Numbered from the stretch's first letter, positions 7,699 through 16,602 are shown. The stretch is 49,923 nt of DNA from CAYNVS01 sp964400725 (GCA_964400725.1 CAYNVS010000022.1:1-49923); one strand, 5' to 3'. The notes: generated by a model from the letters alone, not told the origin. A program made the numbers and translations.

Positions 7699-9549
7699 AT
7701 GGGCAGCAGCGATACAAAACAGCAGTCGTCGATGGCGGGCAGAATCATAAACGGCAGGTACGAGCTGCTGGAAGAGCTCGCCGAGGGCGGTATGGGGCGC
7801 GTCTATCGCACCTTGGACCGCGAGTTGAACAAAATTGTCGCCCTTAAAATCATTCACGAAGCGCTTTCTAACAATAAAAGCGCCATCGAAATGTTTAAAC
7901 GCGAGGCGTCTGTTTGCCTTGAATTGACGCATCCAAACATCGTAAGGCTTTACAACCTTGAATTGGAAAATAACCGTCTTTTTCTTGTAATGGAATACGT
8001 TGACGGCCCGGACTTGTATGAAATTCTTCGCAAAAAAAGGCGGTTCGAGCTGCACGAAGTAATCGCGATTATGCGCCCGCTGCTGGAAGGACTTGGAGCG
8101 GCGCACGCAGAAGGCGTCGTCCACCTGGACATCAAGCCTGAAAACCTGATTATCAGTAAAGAAGGGATTCTTAAAATCGCCGACTTTGGCATTGCCGCTT
8201 TGTACAGCGTCGAGAACATTGAAGCGGCTATAATGAACCCCAGAAGGCAGAAGGAAGAAGTCGCCGGAACCGTTTTGTACATGGCGCCGGAGCAGCTCTC
8301 AAAAGATCATCCCATAGGGCCGTGGGTCGATATTTACGCTTGCGGCTGCGTCATTTACGAGCTTTTAACCGGTCTGCCGCCGTTTTATAAATCTGAAAAC
8401 ATCGAGGAAAAAAAAGCCGAGGAAGACCCGCCCGCGCCTCCCAATCTTCCTGAAAGCTTCGTTCAAATACTAATGAAGATGCTCTGCCGGGACCCGCGCG
8501 AGCGTTACAAAACAACCCGCGAAGTCTTGCACGATTTAACTATTTTCGAGGCCGGGGTTTACGCCTTTGATTACGCGCACAGAGCTCCTAAAATCGAAAG
8601 CGCGAAAGCGAAAACGGACGGCGACGGCGAGGAAGACGACGCGGTAACCTTAAAACTTCTCGACACCGAAGAGAGCGGTTTCGAGATTCTGCCGAGCGAA
8701 AACAAGACGAAACTTTTAAAAACGAGAATTAATTTATTAATTCTACTGTGCGTTTCGCTTTTGGCTTTGCTTGCGGTTATGATCGCCGCGTCAGAAAAGG
8801 AAAAAATTTTCGACGAGGAGCGGGCGTACAGAAGGAATTCGGTCGATACCGAGCTGGAGACAAAGCTGGAGATACGCGGAGGCAAATTCACGATGGGCGG
8901 CGCCCCTGCCGACGAGAACGCTCCTCATCGAGAAGTTTATCTTTCGGGATATTACATAGACAAATACGAAGTTACGGTTTACCGTTACGCGAAATGTCTC
9001 AAGGAAGGCTCCTGCACCGTTCCGGCCGCCGACCAAGGCTGCGTTAAAATGATCTCGGCTCCGAACAAAGCTCCTATCAATTGCGTAACTTGGCATCAAG
9101 CGGCCTCGTTCTGCGAATTTTCAGGCGGTTCGCTTCCGACTGAAGCTCAATGGGAATACGCGGCCAAGGGCAAAACCGCCCGTTCGTACCCATGGGGAAA
9201 CGAGGCTCCCAACTGCCGCAAGACGCAGGTAGCCGACCCGGATAAAAACTGCAAGATCGATGAAGCGGCTCTCGTCGGCTCGAAAGAAGAGGGCGAAAGC
9301 CCGTTCGGCCTTCAAGACATGGGGGGCAATCTTTCGGAGTGGGTCTTGGACTTTTACGCTCCTTTCGGCGCTTACGTAGAAGAAACCGATCCAGCCGGAC
9401 CGCCTTCAGGCAAAGAAAAAGTCGTTAAAGGCGCCAGCTATCTTAACGCATCAGGCGACTCGGCGTTTAAAAACCACTCCAGACAAAGCAAGCCGCCCGA
9501 TTATTTCGGCCCTGAGCTGGGTTTCAGGTGCGTTTACAAAGTTAAATAG
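7699..9549 (+). CDS. Membrane Ser/Thr protein kinase with C-terminal FGE/SUMF1-like domain
   Basis: A 616-residue fusion. The Hanks-type kinase (about 18-285) has the glycine loop EGGMGRVY, VALK with K50, the catalytic loop HLDIKPEN with D144, DFG at 162-164, and GTVLYMAPEQL. Arg of the HRD triad is replaced by Leu, making it a non-RD kinase. One hydrophobic helix at about 344-364 follows a charged linker. The outer domain (about 390-616) is a formylglycine-generating-enzyme-like fold, with GGKFTMGG, WHQAASFCEFSGGSLPTEAQWEYAAKG, GLQDMGGNLSEWV and the closing GFRC. The two catalytic cysteines of true FGE, located before RSQ...GFRC, are absent here. That suggests a sensor or binding role rather than sulfatase maturation. 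Chlamydial Pkn1 has a similar kinase-FGE layout. A TTG at 7690 is an alternative start; neither has a clear ribosome site. Confidence 0.88.
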   Translation: MGSSDTKQQSSMAGRIINGRYELLEELAEGGMGRVYRTLDRELNKIVALKIIHEALSNNKSAIEMFKREASVCLELTHPNIVRLYNLELENNRLFLVMEYVDGPDLYEILRKKRRFELHEVIAIMRPLLEGLGAAHAEGVVHLDIKPENLIISKEGILKIADFGIAALYSVENIEAAIMNPRRQKEEVAGTVLYMAPEQLSKDHPIGPWVDIYACGCVIYELLTGLPPFYKSENIEEKKAEEDPPAPPNLPESFVQILMKMLCRDPRERYKTTREVLHDLTIFEAGVYAFDYAHRAPKIESAKAKTDGDGEEDDAVTLKLLDTEESGFEILPSENKTKLLKTRINLLILLCVSLLALLAVMIAASEKEKIFDEERAYRRNSVDTELETKLEIRGGKFTMGGAPADENAPHREVYLSGYYIDKYEVTVYRYAKCLKEGSCTVPAADQGCVKMISAPNKAPINCVTWHQAASFCEFSGGSLPTEAQWEYAAKGKTARSYPWGNEAPNCRKTQVADPDKNCKIDEAALVGSKEEGESPFGLQDMGGNLSEWVLDFYAPFGAYVEETDPAGPPSGKEKVVKGASYLNASGDSAFKNHSRQSKPPDYFGPELGFRCVYKVK

Positions 9550-9735
9550 AGCGTCCGTAACCGGTCGTTTTCTTATTGTCGATTATTTATTTTTAGAGTA
9601 TTATTAAAAAGGGCGCATGCAGTATCGCGCCGCCGCGCGGCGTTTTCATCAGGGGTTAATGCCGCCGCGGTAATCGGTAGTTCTTTGCGAAAGGAACAAA
9701 CAAACTCAACCGCATTTGCCGAAAAGACGGAAAAC

Positions 9736-10632
9736 ATGGACATAATAATTATCGGCGGAGGTCCGGCAGGCTTGCTGGCGGGAATCTCGGCCAAAAGGAT
9801 GGGGTTGGACGCGCTGCTCGTCGAAAAAAACAGACTCGGCGGTTCGTTGTGGCATAAACCGACGGTGGAAGATCATCCGGTTCAATCGTTCGACTTGACC
9901 GGTCAAAAGATGGCCAGCATGACGACGGCCGCGGCCAGAATGCTTAATTTGCTCATAATAAAAGAAACGGTCGTTTCTACGGTCAAATCTTTCGACGGCG
10001 CGTTTGAAGTGAAGACCGGTCAGCGGGAATACAGAAGCGATTATGTTATCGCCGCAACCGGCCGGGCGCCAGCATGGGAAAAAGTGGAAGGAGAAGAGGA
10101 GCTTCTGGGGCGCGGAATCTTTTATTTTAACGACGAAATAGAACCGTCAACCATAGGAAAGATTATTCTTGTAATTGGAGAAGACGAGAACGCGGCAGAT
10201 AGAGCGCTTTTAGCCGCTAAAATGGCCAAAAAAGTTTATTTCGTTTCTCCGCGCCCAAAGAGCGAATTATGCCGCAGCGATTTGGAAAGGCTGTCAAAGG
10301 CCGGCGTCGAAACGATTTGCGCTCATAGCCGCAAGCGTTTCATTAAAACGAACAACGGAGTCGCCGCTCTTTTTTCCGGCAGCGACGGTTCCGAAATTTC
10401 TTTTGAGGCGGATTCGGTTTTGCTTTACGGCAAAACGCGGCCTAACGACGATTTTCTGCCCCCGGAGGCAAGAGGCGAGAATGCCTCCGACCTGTACGGA
10501 GCTACTAAAATTCCGGGGCTTTATTTAATCGGCGATATGAGACGCGACCGCGGCTGGAGCGCTCCCGCATGCGTAGGAGACGCGATTGCCGCGGTTAAAT
10601 TAATTTATGCGGACAAAATGAAAAGGAGCTAA
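9736..10632 (+). CDS. FAD-dependent pyridine-nucleotide oxidoreductase (TrxR/ferredoxin-reductase-like, no CxxC)
   Basis: A 298-residue flavoprotein. It has the N-terminal dinucleotide motif IIIIGGGPAGLLAGISAKRMG, AATGRAP near 115-121, a second Rossmann region (IILVIGEDENAADRALLAAKMAK) and the FAD-closing GLYLIGDMRR near the C-terminus. The size and layout match thioredoxin reductase. The redox CxxC is missing: the corresponding region reads GIFYFNDEI. It therefore probably passes electrons to a ferredoxin, flavodoxin or another protein instead of thioredoxin. I start at the ATG at 9736, which places the GxGxxG motif at the very N-terminus; an upstream TTG at 9685 is in frame but unlikely. 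It ends 6 bases before the activase gene, so the two are probably co-transcribed. Confidence 0.8.
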   Translation: MDIIIIGGGPAGLLAGISAKRMGLDALLVEKNRLGGSLWHKPTVEDHPVQSFDLTGQKMASMTTAAARMLNLLIIKETVVSTVKSFDGAFEVKTGQREYRSDYVIAATGRAPAWEKVEGEEELLGRGIFYFNDEIEPSTIGKIILVIGEDENAADRALLAAKMAKKVYFVSPRPKSELCRSDLERLSKAGVETICAHSRKRFIKTNNGVAALFSGSDGSEISFEADSVLLYGKTRPNDDFLPPEARGENASDLYGATKIPGLYLIGDMRRDRGWSAPACVGDAIAAVKLIYADKMKRS

Positions 10633-10638
10633 ACCGCA

Positions 10639-11421
10639 ATGAAGTATTACGCGGGAGTGGACATAGGAAGTATGACGACCGCGACGACGATTATTGACGA
10701 AAGCGCCAAAATCGTCTCGATGGAGATTGTGCCTACGGGCGCCAACGCGATTACCGCCGGAGAGCTCAGTCTCGATATGGCTAAAAAGCGCGCCGGTATC
10801 TCCGACGCCGACCTTGCAGCGACGCTGGCCACAGGTTACGGACGGGTCGCCTTCCCCAAGGCGACGGCGTCCAAAACCGAAATCACTTGTCAGGCGTTCG
10901 GATGCGCCCGCTTGTTTCCAAACGCCAAGGAAGTCGTTGACATAGGCGGACAGGACGCAAAAGTTATAAGAATTGGCGAGAACGGAAAAATTCTCGATTT
11001 TGCAATGAACGATAAATGCGCCGCGGGAACGGGGCGTTTCCTTGAAATTATGGCCGCGGCAATAGGCGTTAAAATAGGGGAGTTGGGCGCCGTCGCTTTG
11101 GCAAGCGAAAAGGAATCGCCCATTTCGTCCACCTGCGCGGTTTTCGCGGAAAGCGAAGTAGTCGGTTTGCTGGGCCGCGGCGAGCCTTTCGACGCTGTGG
11201 CGAAGGGCGTTCACCGCTCGGTATGCCAGCGGTTTGCGGCGATGATAAAGAGGGTAGGCGTTTATCCGCCTATAGTTTTAACGGGCGGAGGGGCGCGCAA
11301 CGCGGCCATCGCGGCGATACTGGCGGAAGAGCTTAAACTCCCGCCAAGCGACGTTCTAATTCCGGAAATCCCTCAGCACACCTGCTCGCTGGGCGCGGCC
11401 TTGTTGGCGCTGAAGGGGTAA
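10639..11421 (+). CDS. 2-hydroxyacyl-CoA dehydratase activator (BadF/BcrA/HgdC family ATPase)
   Basis: A 260-residue ASKHA-fold ATPase. It has the phosphate-1 motif GVDIGSMTTATTIID, VVDIGGQDAKVI and the adenosine motif LTGGGARNAAI. Cys127 (NDKCAAGTGRFLE) and Cys166 (SSTCAVFAESEV) match in position and context the two ligands each subunit of HgdC contributes to the bridging [4Fe-4S] cluster of the homodimer. Such activases use ATP to inject one low-potential electron into 2-hydroxyacyl-CoA dehydratases or related reductases, and are oxygen-sensitive. No dehydratase A/B subunit is in the window, so the client is unknown. The upstream flavoprotein is a candidate electron source. AGGAG lies 11 bases before the start. 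Confidence 0.88.
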   Translation: MKYYAGVDIGSMTTATTIIDESAKIVSMEIVPTGANAITAGELSLDMAKKRAGISDADLAATLATGYGRVAFPKATASKTEITCQAFGCARLFPNAKEVVDIGGQDAKVIRIGENGKILDFAMNDKCAAGTGRFLEIMAAAIGVKIGELGAVALASEKESPISSTCAVFAESEVVGLLGRGEPFDAVAKGVHRSVCQRFAAMIKRVGVYPPIVLTGGGARNAAIAAILAEELKLPPSDVLIPEIPQHTCSLGAALLALKG

Positions 11422-11449
11422 ATGCGGCGATTGCGGAGTAAAAGGGATT

Positions 11450-13084
11450 TTATCGCTTGCTCATACGCCGGCGCGACGACGCCAGAGCGGTTATTGCCGC
11501 GGCGGCGCCTATCATAGCTTCCGCTCCGCCTTGTCCGCAGCCTCCTTTCGAGCCGCTTTTCTTTTCGGCTTTTTCAAACGCGGCGTCGTCTTCAACTGAC
11601 GCGTCTTCGTCCGTCGATTCTTCAAGCGCGGGCTCTAGTTCCGCGTCATAGTTAGTCTCATCTTCGGCGGATTCTTCTTCGATTGCCGCCGTTTCTTCAG
11701 GCTCTTCCTCGGCTTGGTCTTCTTCTTCCGGCGCGCCGTCCTCTTCGCCCGAAGCCTCCTCTTCCGCCGCGGCCTCTTCTTCCGCAGGTTCGTCATCCGA
11801 ATCCTCTATTTCAACCGTCTCGGCGTCTCCGTCCGCGTTTGGGGGCGGGCATACGTTTGTCGGCAAAGGCTTGGAATACGAGAATTCTATATTCGATTCG
11901 GGTTGTCCGCCTAAATTTCCGGCGGCGGTTTTATGATAAACAAACGTCATTGTCGTTTTGGCGAACTGAGCGGTAAACTGAACCTCGACGAATCCGAATT
12001 CAACCTTCCATTTATTTAGTTTCTGCAAATCCTTGTTGCGAAAGGCGTATATCGAGTCCTGCAAAGCGCCTCCGCAGCCCGCCGTAACGTGAACGGGGCC
12101 TTCGCCGTAATCGACTACCTGACCGTTTTTAATCGGGTTGAAGAGCTCGTAATTGTGGTTATGCCCAACTATTACCAAATCTACTCCGCGCGCCTCTATG
12201 GCGGGCATGAACGGGCCGCTTTTGTTGTCCTCGTTGCTTACGTGGTTGCCGAAGGTGTAGTACGGCCGGTGAAAGAAAACGATTTTCCAAGGTTTACGCG
12301 TCGCCGCCAAATCGGCTTCCAGCCAATCGGTTTGAATTTTGGACGAGTTGTCGTTGTAAGTTTCGGTTGAAAGAACTACAAAATGCCCTAACCCATAGTC
12401 GAAGGAATAAAAATCTTCGCTCAGCGACGATTGATTTTTGGGAGCCAGCTGCAACAGATTAGGCATTGCGTCCGGACCGTCGAAAGAGTCGTTGTCGTGA
12501 TTGCCAAGCGTCCAAAAAAGCGGCGCGGTATGCCAGTACGGAACAGTCTGCTCCATGAACTTAACCCATTGTCCGGCCACCGCTCCGTCGCGCACCAAGT
12601 CGCCGGTGTTAAATACGAAGGCCGGTTGAACCGTTTGAACCTCGCTTAATACGCCGGGCCAAGTAAAAGAAGGTTGATAGAATCCGAAAAGTTCCTCTCC
12701 GCGAGAATCGCCCGCGACAGCAAATTTAAAGTTGAAACATTCGCCTTCGGGCGCGGTTTTAAACCAGAAGTCTCCAGCGTAACCTTCCGTATCGCAGCCG
12801 ACCCTGTAATGGTAAACCGAGTCGGGTTGAAGATTTTTCAATTCCGCCTCGTGCAATACGCCCCACTCGGCGAAGGGACGCGAAACGCTCGGCGTCTCCA
12901 TCCCGTAGTTTTGGTCAAGGCCGTATTGAACCTTGCCGGCGCATTGCGTATCCGTCGCCCACCCGATTAATGCGGAATGCGCGAAGTCGCCGCCGTTGCC
13001 GATGCGCGCCCATTTGGGAGCGGCTGAGGCCGAGTTTGCCGTAAAAGATATAATTAAAATCGCAGCGAGCAGGAATTTCTTCAT
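11450..13084 (-). CDS. Secreted purple-acid-phosphatase-like metallophosphoesterase with C-terminal sorting tail
   Basis: A 544-residue exported protein. Signal peptide at 1-21 (ending ASA), then an FnIII-like N-domain (about 25-112) as in purple acid phosphatases. The calcineurin-type core carries AGDSRG (GD at 125-126), NTGDLVRDG (GD at 161-162), GNHDND (194-199) and VGHNHNYE (about 305). These supply the two-metal ligands; phosphate-ester hydrolysis outside the cell is expected. A very acidic Glu/Ala linker (about 415-500) leads to a tripartite tail: a GGCGQGG motif, a hydrophobic stretch and SRRR. I place the start at the ATG at 13084, 5 bases after GGAGG, rather than at the TTG four codons upstream. 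It converges with the activase gene, 28 bases apart. Confidence 0.87.
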   Translation of the reverse strand: MKKFLLAAILIISFTANSASAAPKWARIGNGGDFAHSALIGWATDTQCAGKVQYGLDQNYGMETPSVSRPFAEWGVLHEAELKNLQPDSVYHYRVGCDTEGYAGDFWFKTAPEGECFNFKFAVAGDSRGEELFGFYQPSFTWPGVLSEVQTVQPAFVFNTGDLVRDGAVAGQWVKFMEQTVPYWHTAPLFWTLGNHDNDSFDGPDAMPNLLQLAPKNQSSLSEDFYSFDYGLGHFVVLSTETYNDNSSKIQTDWLEADLAATRKPWKIVFFHRPYYTFGNHVSNEDNKSGPFMPAIEARGVDLVIVGHNHNYELFNPIKNGQVVDYGEGPVHVTAGCGGALQDSIYAFRNKDLQKLNKWKVEFGFVEVQFTAQFAKTTMTFVYHKTAAGNLGGQPESNIEFSYSKPLPTNVCPPPNADGDAETVEIEDSDDEPAEEEAAAEEEASGEEDGAPEEEDQAEEEPEETAAIEEESAEDETNYDAELEPALEESTDEDASVEDDAAFEKAEKKSGSKGGCGQGGAEAMIGAAAAITALASSRRRMSKR

Positions 13085-13367
13085 CGTTTCCTCCAATTCT
13101 TAAATCTTAAATTATTTCGCGGCGTAATTCAATACGACGGCAAACGTTTTTCTATAATTTTTCTAATTTATTTTTAACAAAAGCCGCTAAAATATAAGCA
13201 GGTCTAAAAATCTCTATTAGAGAAGCTAACGCGGCGAATACAAGCGTTGCGTAAAAAAAAATTGCATTCCGTCCGCCTTGTGCTATCATAAAATCAGAGA
13301 TTGAGCTTTTACTGTGAAACAAAATAGTTAATGTGAAGTAAATTATTTTTGTATAAGGGGTATCGTT

Positions 13368-13571
13368 ATGGAAGTTGGAAAAGTTAAATGGTTTAACGAT
13401 GCGAAGGGGTACGGGTTTGTAGTGAGAAACACCGGCGAAGACGTGTTCGTCCATTATTCGGCGATTGCGGGCGAAGGTTTTCGCACCTTGAAAGAGGGGG
13501 AAATCGTCGAGTTTGAATGCGTTCAGGGGCCGAAGGGACTGCTCGCTAAAAGAGTTATGAAAAGAGCCTGA
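13368..13571 (+). CDS. Cold-shock domain protein
   Basis: A 67-residue CspA-family single-stranded nucleic-acid-binding protein. It shows the classic KVKWFNDAKGYGFV (RNP1-like KGYGFV) and EDVFVHYSAI (RNP2-like VFVH) motifs. It acts as an RNA chaperone that melts secondary structure. AAGGGG lies 7 bases before the ATG. The upstream 280 bases are AT-rich and may hold the promoter and leader, but I see no clear -35/-10 pair. Confidence 0.95.
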   Translation: MEVGKVKWFNDAKGYGFVVRNTGEDVFVHYSAIAGEGFRTLKEGEIVEFECVQGPKGLLAKRVMKRA

Positions 13572-13882
13572 TTAAAGGCTTTCTCGCTTTTTCAAGCCGT
13601 AACGGCGGCGATTATAATTGATTATCGCGTTGCGGCGCGCGGGGTTAAAAATAAAAATTATATAAGCATGAAGGATTTACAAACTTGAAGACTGATATCG
13701 CATTAATAACTTTAAATTAAGTTGGTAAAAATCAGAGCTTTTCGGCGTAAAAATAATTAGCAAGGGACGAGATATAATTATAGATTATTTTCGTCTTTTA
13801 TAAATTAAAGCTCCGGCAATCCGCCGGGTTTTATTACGCCGCTCCATAATTCGAGCATATAAGACAAAAAAACACGACTATT
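13572..13882. other. AT-rich convergent intergenic region
   Basis: About 310 bases between the csp gene and the minus-strand response regulator, both pointing into it. A short hairpin AGCCT-GATTAA-AGGCT overlaps the csp stop (13565-13580) and is followed by a T-rich run, a weak terminator for csp. The terminator-like hairpin at 13811-13833 is listed separately. Nothing else is recognisable. Confidence 0.5.
13811..13833. terminator. Probable terminator serving the response-regulator gene
   Basis: Stem CCGGC (13813-13817) and GCCGG (13823-13827) with a 5-base loop. It has T-rich flanks on both sides (GTTTTATT on plus, AGCTTTAATTT on minus), so it could work in either direction. Confidence 0.4.
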
Positions 13883-14572
13883 TTATTGCTCCTTAAAGCG
13901 GTATCCCACTCCGCGGACGGTTTCGATGTACTCGCCAGCCGAGCCAAGTTTTTTACGAAGTCCGACAATCTGCACGTCAACGCTTCGGTCGGTTACCGGA
14001 TAGTCTGAACCTTTTACCGCGCTTATAATTTGGTTGCGCGTAAAGACCCACCCCGGACGACGCGCCATGAAATTTAAAATGCCGAATTCCGATGCGGTCA
14101 AATCAATCGGTTCTCCATTAATTAATACTTCGTGGCGGGAAGGATTAATTACCATATCATATAGTTGAAGCGCGCTTTCCGCGTCCGTTTCGGAAGGCTT
14201 TTTGCGCCGTAATATCGCCCTGACTCTTGCGATTAAAACGCGGGGCGAAAACGGTTTTGTTATGTAATCCTCGGCTCCCAACTCCAAACCGCTGACTATG
14301 TCCGCGTCTTCTCCTTTGGCGCTGAGCATGACGATGGGTATATGCCGCGTCTTAGTATCGGCTTTAAGCCGTCTGCAAACTTCCAACCCGTCGATGTTAG
14401 GCAGCATTATATCGAGAAGAATAAGATTTGGCACGACCGACTTAGCTGCGGCTATGGCTTTTTCTCCGCTGTCGGCCTTTTCGATTTTATATCCTTCTTT
14501 CGCCAGATTGTAACTGACCAGTTCAAGGATGTCTTCTTCGTCATCCACTACAAGTATGATTTCTTTCGGCAT
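13883..14572 (-). CDS. OmpR/PhoB-family response regulator
   Basis: A 229-residue two-domain regulator. The receiver domain (1-120) has the acidic pair DD10-11, phosphoacceptor Asp54 in LILLDIMLPNIDG, and Lys in VMLSAKG. The winged-helix DNA-binding domain (about 130-228) shows LTASEFGILNFMARRPGWVFTRNQI and DVQIVGLRKKLG plus the closing VRGVGYRF. AAAGG 8 bases upstream of the ATG supports the start. No histidine kinase gene is adjacent, so it is an orphan in this window. Its partner, and hence its signal, cannot be read from context. Confidence 0.93.
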   Translation of the reverse strand: MPKEIILVVDDEEDILELVSYNLAKEGYKIEKADSGEKAIAAAKSVVPNLILLDIMLPNIDGLEVCRRLKADTKTRHIPIVMLSAKGEDADIVSGLELGAEDYITKPFSPRVLIARVRAILRRKKPSETDAESALQLYDMVINPSRHEVLINGEPIDLTASEFGILNFMARRPGWVFTRNQIISAVKGSDYPVTDRSVDVQIVGLRKKLGSAGEYIETVRGVGYRFKEQ

Positions 14573-15213
14573 GTTGTTTACCTTTTATCAAAGCGCTTTG
14601 GCGCGCGGCATTCTATCGATTCAAACAATATCGCCGGATTATTAAAATAAGGTTAAAGCAATATTTTAATTTTATCAATACGGAAAAAAGAAAGGCGGGT
14701 TTGCCGCGCCTTTTAGAAATGCAAACCGCCTTAAATCACTCGACTCCGCTTGAATATTGCTTGAAGTTAATGCGCTTGGCGTAATATTTTTTCGTTTTTA
14801 CCGCCTGAGTTATAAATCCGGTTGATAAATCCGCTATCCGCTTCCCGTACATCCCAAGTATTTTACCGCTGGCAAAATGTATCTATGGACGCGCTGTCGC
14901 CCTCTCGTTCAAGCGGCGCCGATGCAGTCGGGGGATTTGACTTCTTCCTTCGCCTGCAGATAAGCTGCGGCAAGACAAGCAGCCCTTTAATGCCCGCTCG
15001 GTTCGGCGCGGCTTTAGCGCAGCCGGCCTTTCTTTGGGCGCGCAAAGAAGGCGAAAGAACAAGCCGGCGACTAACGTCTCCACATAGTATTGAACGAAGG
15101 CGGGGATGAGTCGGGCGTCTCGACGCGCGCGCTTTATTTATCGCTTGCTTTTAACGCCGCGATTTCATAAATTTATACGGTTATTTTAAATCTTCTTTTG
15201 AAAGGCGGCCGAC
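14573..15213. other. 640-base non-coding region with strong secondary structure
   Basis: No convincing protein gene; the plus ORF at 14822-15109 is low-complexity and unlike any family I know. Two things stand out. One is a minus-strand terminator-like hairpin at 14684-14730 that points away from every neighbouring gene. The other is a long imperfect stem around 15014-15074, where two GCCGGC copies (15022-15027 and 15063-15068) enclose a 9-bp hairpin CTTTCTTTG/CAAAGAAG. This pattern suggests a structured RNA gene. Confidence 0.5.
14684..15130 (-). ncRNA. Candidate minus-strand non-coding RNA
   Basis: Read on the minus strand, the region ends in a near-perfect 10-bp hairpin, GGCGGTTTGC (14730-14721) and GCAAACCCGCC (14704-14694), followed by TTTCTTTTTT. 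That is a good intrinsic terminator with no protein gene before it. Upstream lie the paired GCCGGC segments and an internal hairpin. I checked for the conserved cores of tmRNA, RNase P RNA and SRP RNA and did not see them. A 6S-like rod is possible but not demonstrated. The 5' end is a guess from AT-rich sequence near 15130-15170. Confidence 0.25.
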
Positions 15214-16503
15214 ATGCTGGACCCAAAACTTATAACCGACAAAACCGCGGAAGTAAAAGCGGCGCTAAAATTCCGCGTTGACGAGGCTCTTATCGACAAG
15301 GCGGCGGAGCTTTACGCGCGCCGCAACGAGCTGCTTACCAGAGTTGACGCGATGCGCGCCGATTTAAACCGTTGCAACGAGGAGATGAAAAAATTCGCTT
15401 CTCAGAAAACGCCGGAAGCAAAGGCCGCGATGGAAGAGCGCAGGGCTTCGATGAAAGAGCTGTCCGGCAGAGCGAAAGAAGCGGAGCCGGAATTGAAGCG
15501 TCTTGAAGAGGAATTTTACGAAGTCGTGATGCAGATTCCGAACGTTCCCAAGCCCGACGTAAAGCAGGCGAAGGACGAAAGCGAAAACGTGGAAGTCCGG
15601 CGATGGGGAGAGCCGCGCAAGTTCGATTTTCCGGTTAAAGACCACGGCGAGCTGGGAACGAAGCTGGGCATTCTCGACTTCGAGCGCGCCGCTAAAATTT
15701 CGGGCGCGAGGTTCGTTGTTTACATGCGCGAAGGCGCAAGGCTTGAGCACGCGCTCATTCAATTCATGCTGTCCGAGCACGTAAAGCGCGGGTACGACGA
15801 AGTTATTCCGCCGTTTCTCGTAAGCCGCAAAACTATGACCGGAACGGGACAACTGCCAAAGTTTGAGGAAGATTTATTCAAGACTTCGGGCGAGAAAGAG
15901 CTTTTCCTCATTCCGACGGCGGAAGTGCCGGTTACAAACCTTTACGCGGACGAAATCATTCCGGGCGAAAAGCTGCCGCTGCGGTTCGCGGCTTTCAGCT
16001 CCTGCTTTCGCGCCGAGGCGGGAAGCTACGGTCGGGACGTATCAGGCATTATAAGGCAGCATCAGTTTCAAAAAGTCGAAATGGTAAAATTCTGCCGCCC
16101 CGAAGAGAGCGAAAACGAGCTGCAATTGATGGTCTCCGACGCCGAGAACATTTTGCAAAAGCTCGGCCTGCCCTACCGCGTAGTAATGCTGTGCGCGGGC
16201 GACATGGGCTTTGGAGCGGCAAAAACCTACGACCTCGAAGTGTGGGTGCCGAGCCAAAACGTTTACCGCGAAATAAGCTCGTGCTCGGACTGCGGAGACT
16301 TTCAGGCGCGCCGCATGAAGGTTCGCTTTAAGGACGAAAACGGCAAAAACAGACTTGTTCACACGCTCAACGGCAGCGGCCTCGCGGTCGGGCGGACGCT
16401 GCTTGCGGTTTTGGAGAATTTTCAGCAGGCCGACGGAAGCGTCGTTATTCCCGAACCGCTTATTCCGTTTATGGGAGGAATTTCAAAAATAAATCCCCGC
16501 TGA
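15214..16503 (+). CDS. serS: Seryl-tRNA synthetase
   Basis: Class II aminoacyl-tRNA synthetase of 429 residues, the normal length; it charges tRNA-Ser in the cytoplasm. The N-terminal coiled-coil tRNA-binding arm spans about 25-105 (Lys/Glu/Ala-rich). The catalytic core carries ALIQFMLSEHVKRGYDEVIPPF (motif 1), CFRAEAGSYGRDVSGIIRQHQFQKVE (motif 2) and GSGLAVGRTLLAVLENFQ (motif 3), with the serine-site segment LIPTAEVPVTNLYADEI. The start follows GAAAGG by about 8 bases and begins MLDPKLI, the usual SerRS opening. The 640-base upstream region shows no T-box signature. Confidence 0.97.
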   Translation: MLDPKLITDKTAEVKAALKFRVDEALIDKAAELYARRNELLTRVDAMRADLNRCNEEMKKFASQKTPEAKAAMEERRASMKELSGRAKEAEPELKRLEEEFYEVVMQIPNVPKPDVKQAKDESENVEVRRWGEPRKFDFPVKDHGELGTKLGILDFERAAKISGARFVVYMREGARLEHALIQFMLSEHVKRGYDEVIPPFLVSRKTMTGTGQLPKFEEDLFKTSGEKELFLIPTAEVPVTNLYADEIIPGEKLPLRFAAFSSCFRAEAGSYGRDVSGIIRQHQFQKVEMVKFCRPEESENELQLMVSDAENILQKLGLPYRVVMLCAGDMGFGAAKTYDLEVWVPSQNVYREISSCSDCGDFQARRMKVRFKDENGKNRLVHTLNGSGLAVGRTLLAVLENFQQADGSVVIPEPLIPFMGGISKINPR

Positions 16504-16602
16504 AAGCGCGGGCGCGGTTAAGGCGCTTTGCGGTTTGGCGCCCGAGCTTGACCGCCGCTAAATTTTTCTTGATAAAACTTTAGCGATTTAGTATAAACGC
16601 CA

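Noticed and set aside
9632..9643. Self-complementary CGCCGCGCGGCG as terminator of the kinase gene
   Set aside because: The stem would be only 4 bp with four T after it.
13152..13454. 100-codon minus-strand frame with a hydrophobic C-terminal half
   Set aside because: It begins antisense inside the cold-shock gene, no ribosome site precedes any internal ATG, and the hydrophobic part comes from AT-rich DNA.
14822..15109. 95-codon plus-strand frame upstream of serS, and a T-box for serS
   Set aside because: No codon bias or ribosome site for the frame, and the GGTGG specifier/antiterminator sequence of T-boxes is absent.
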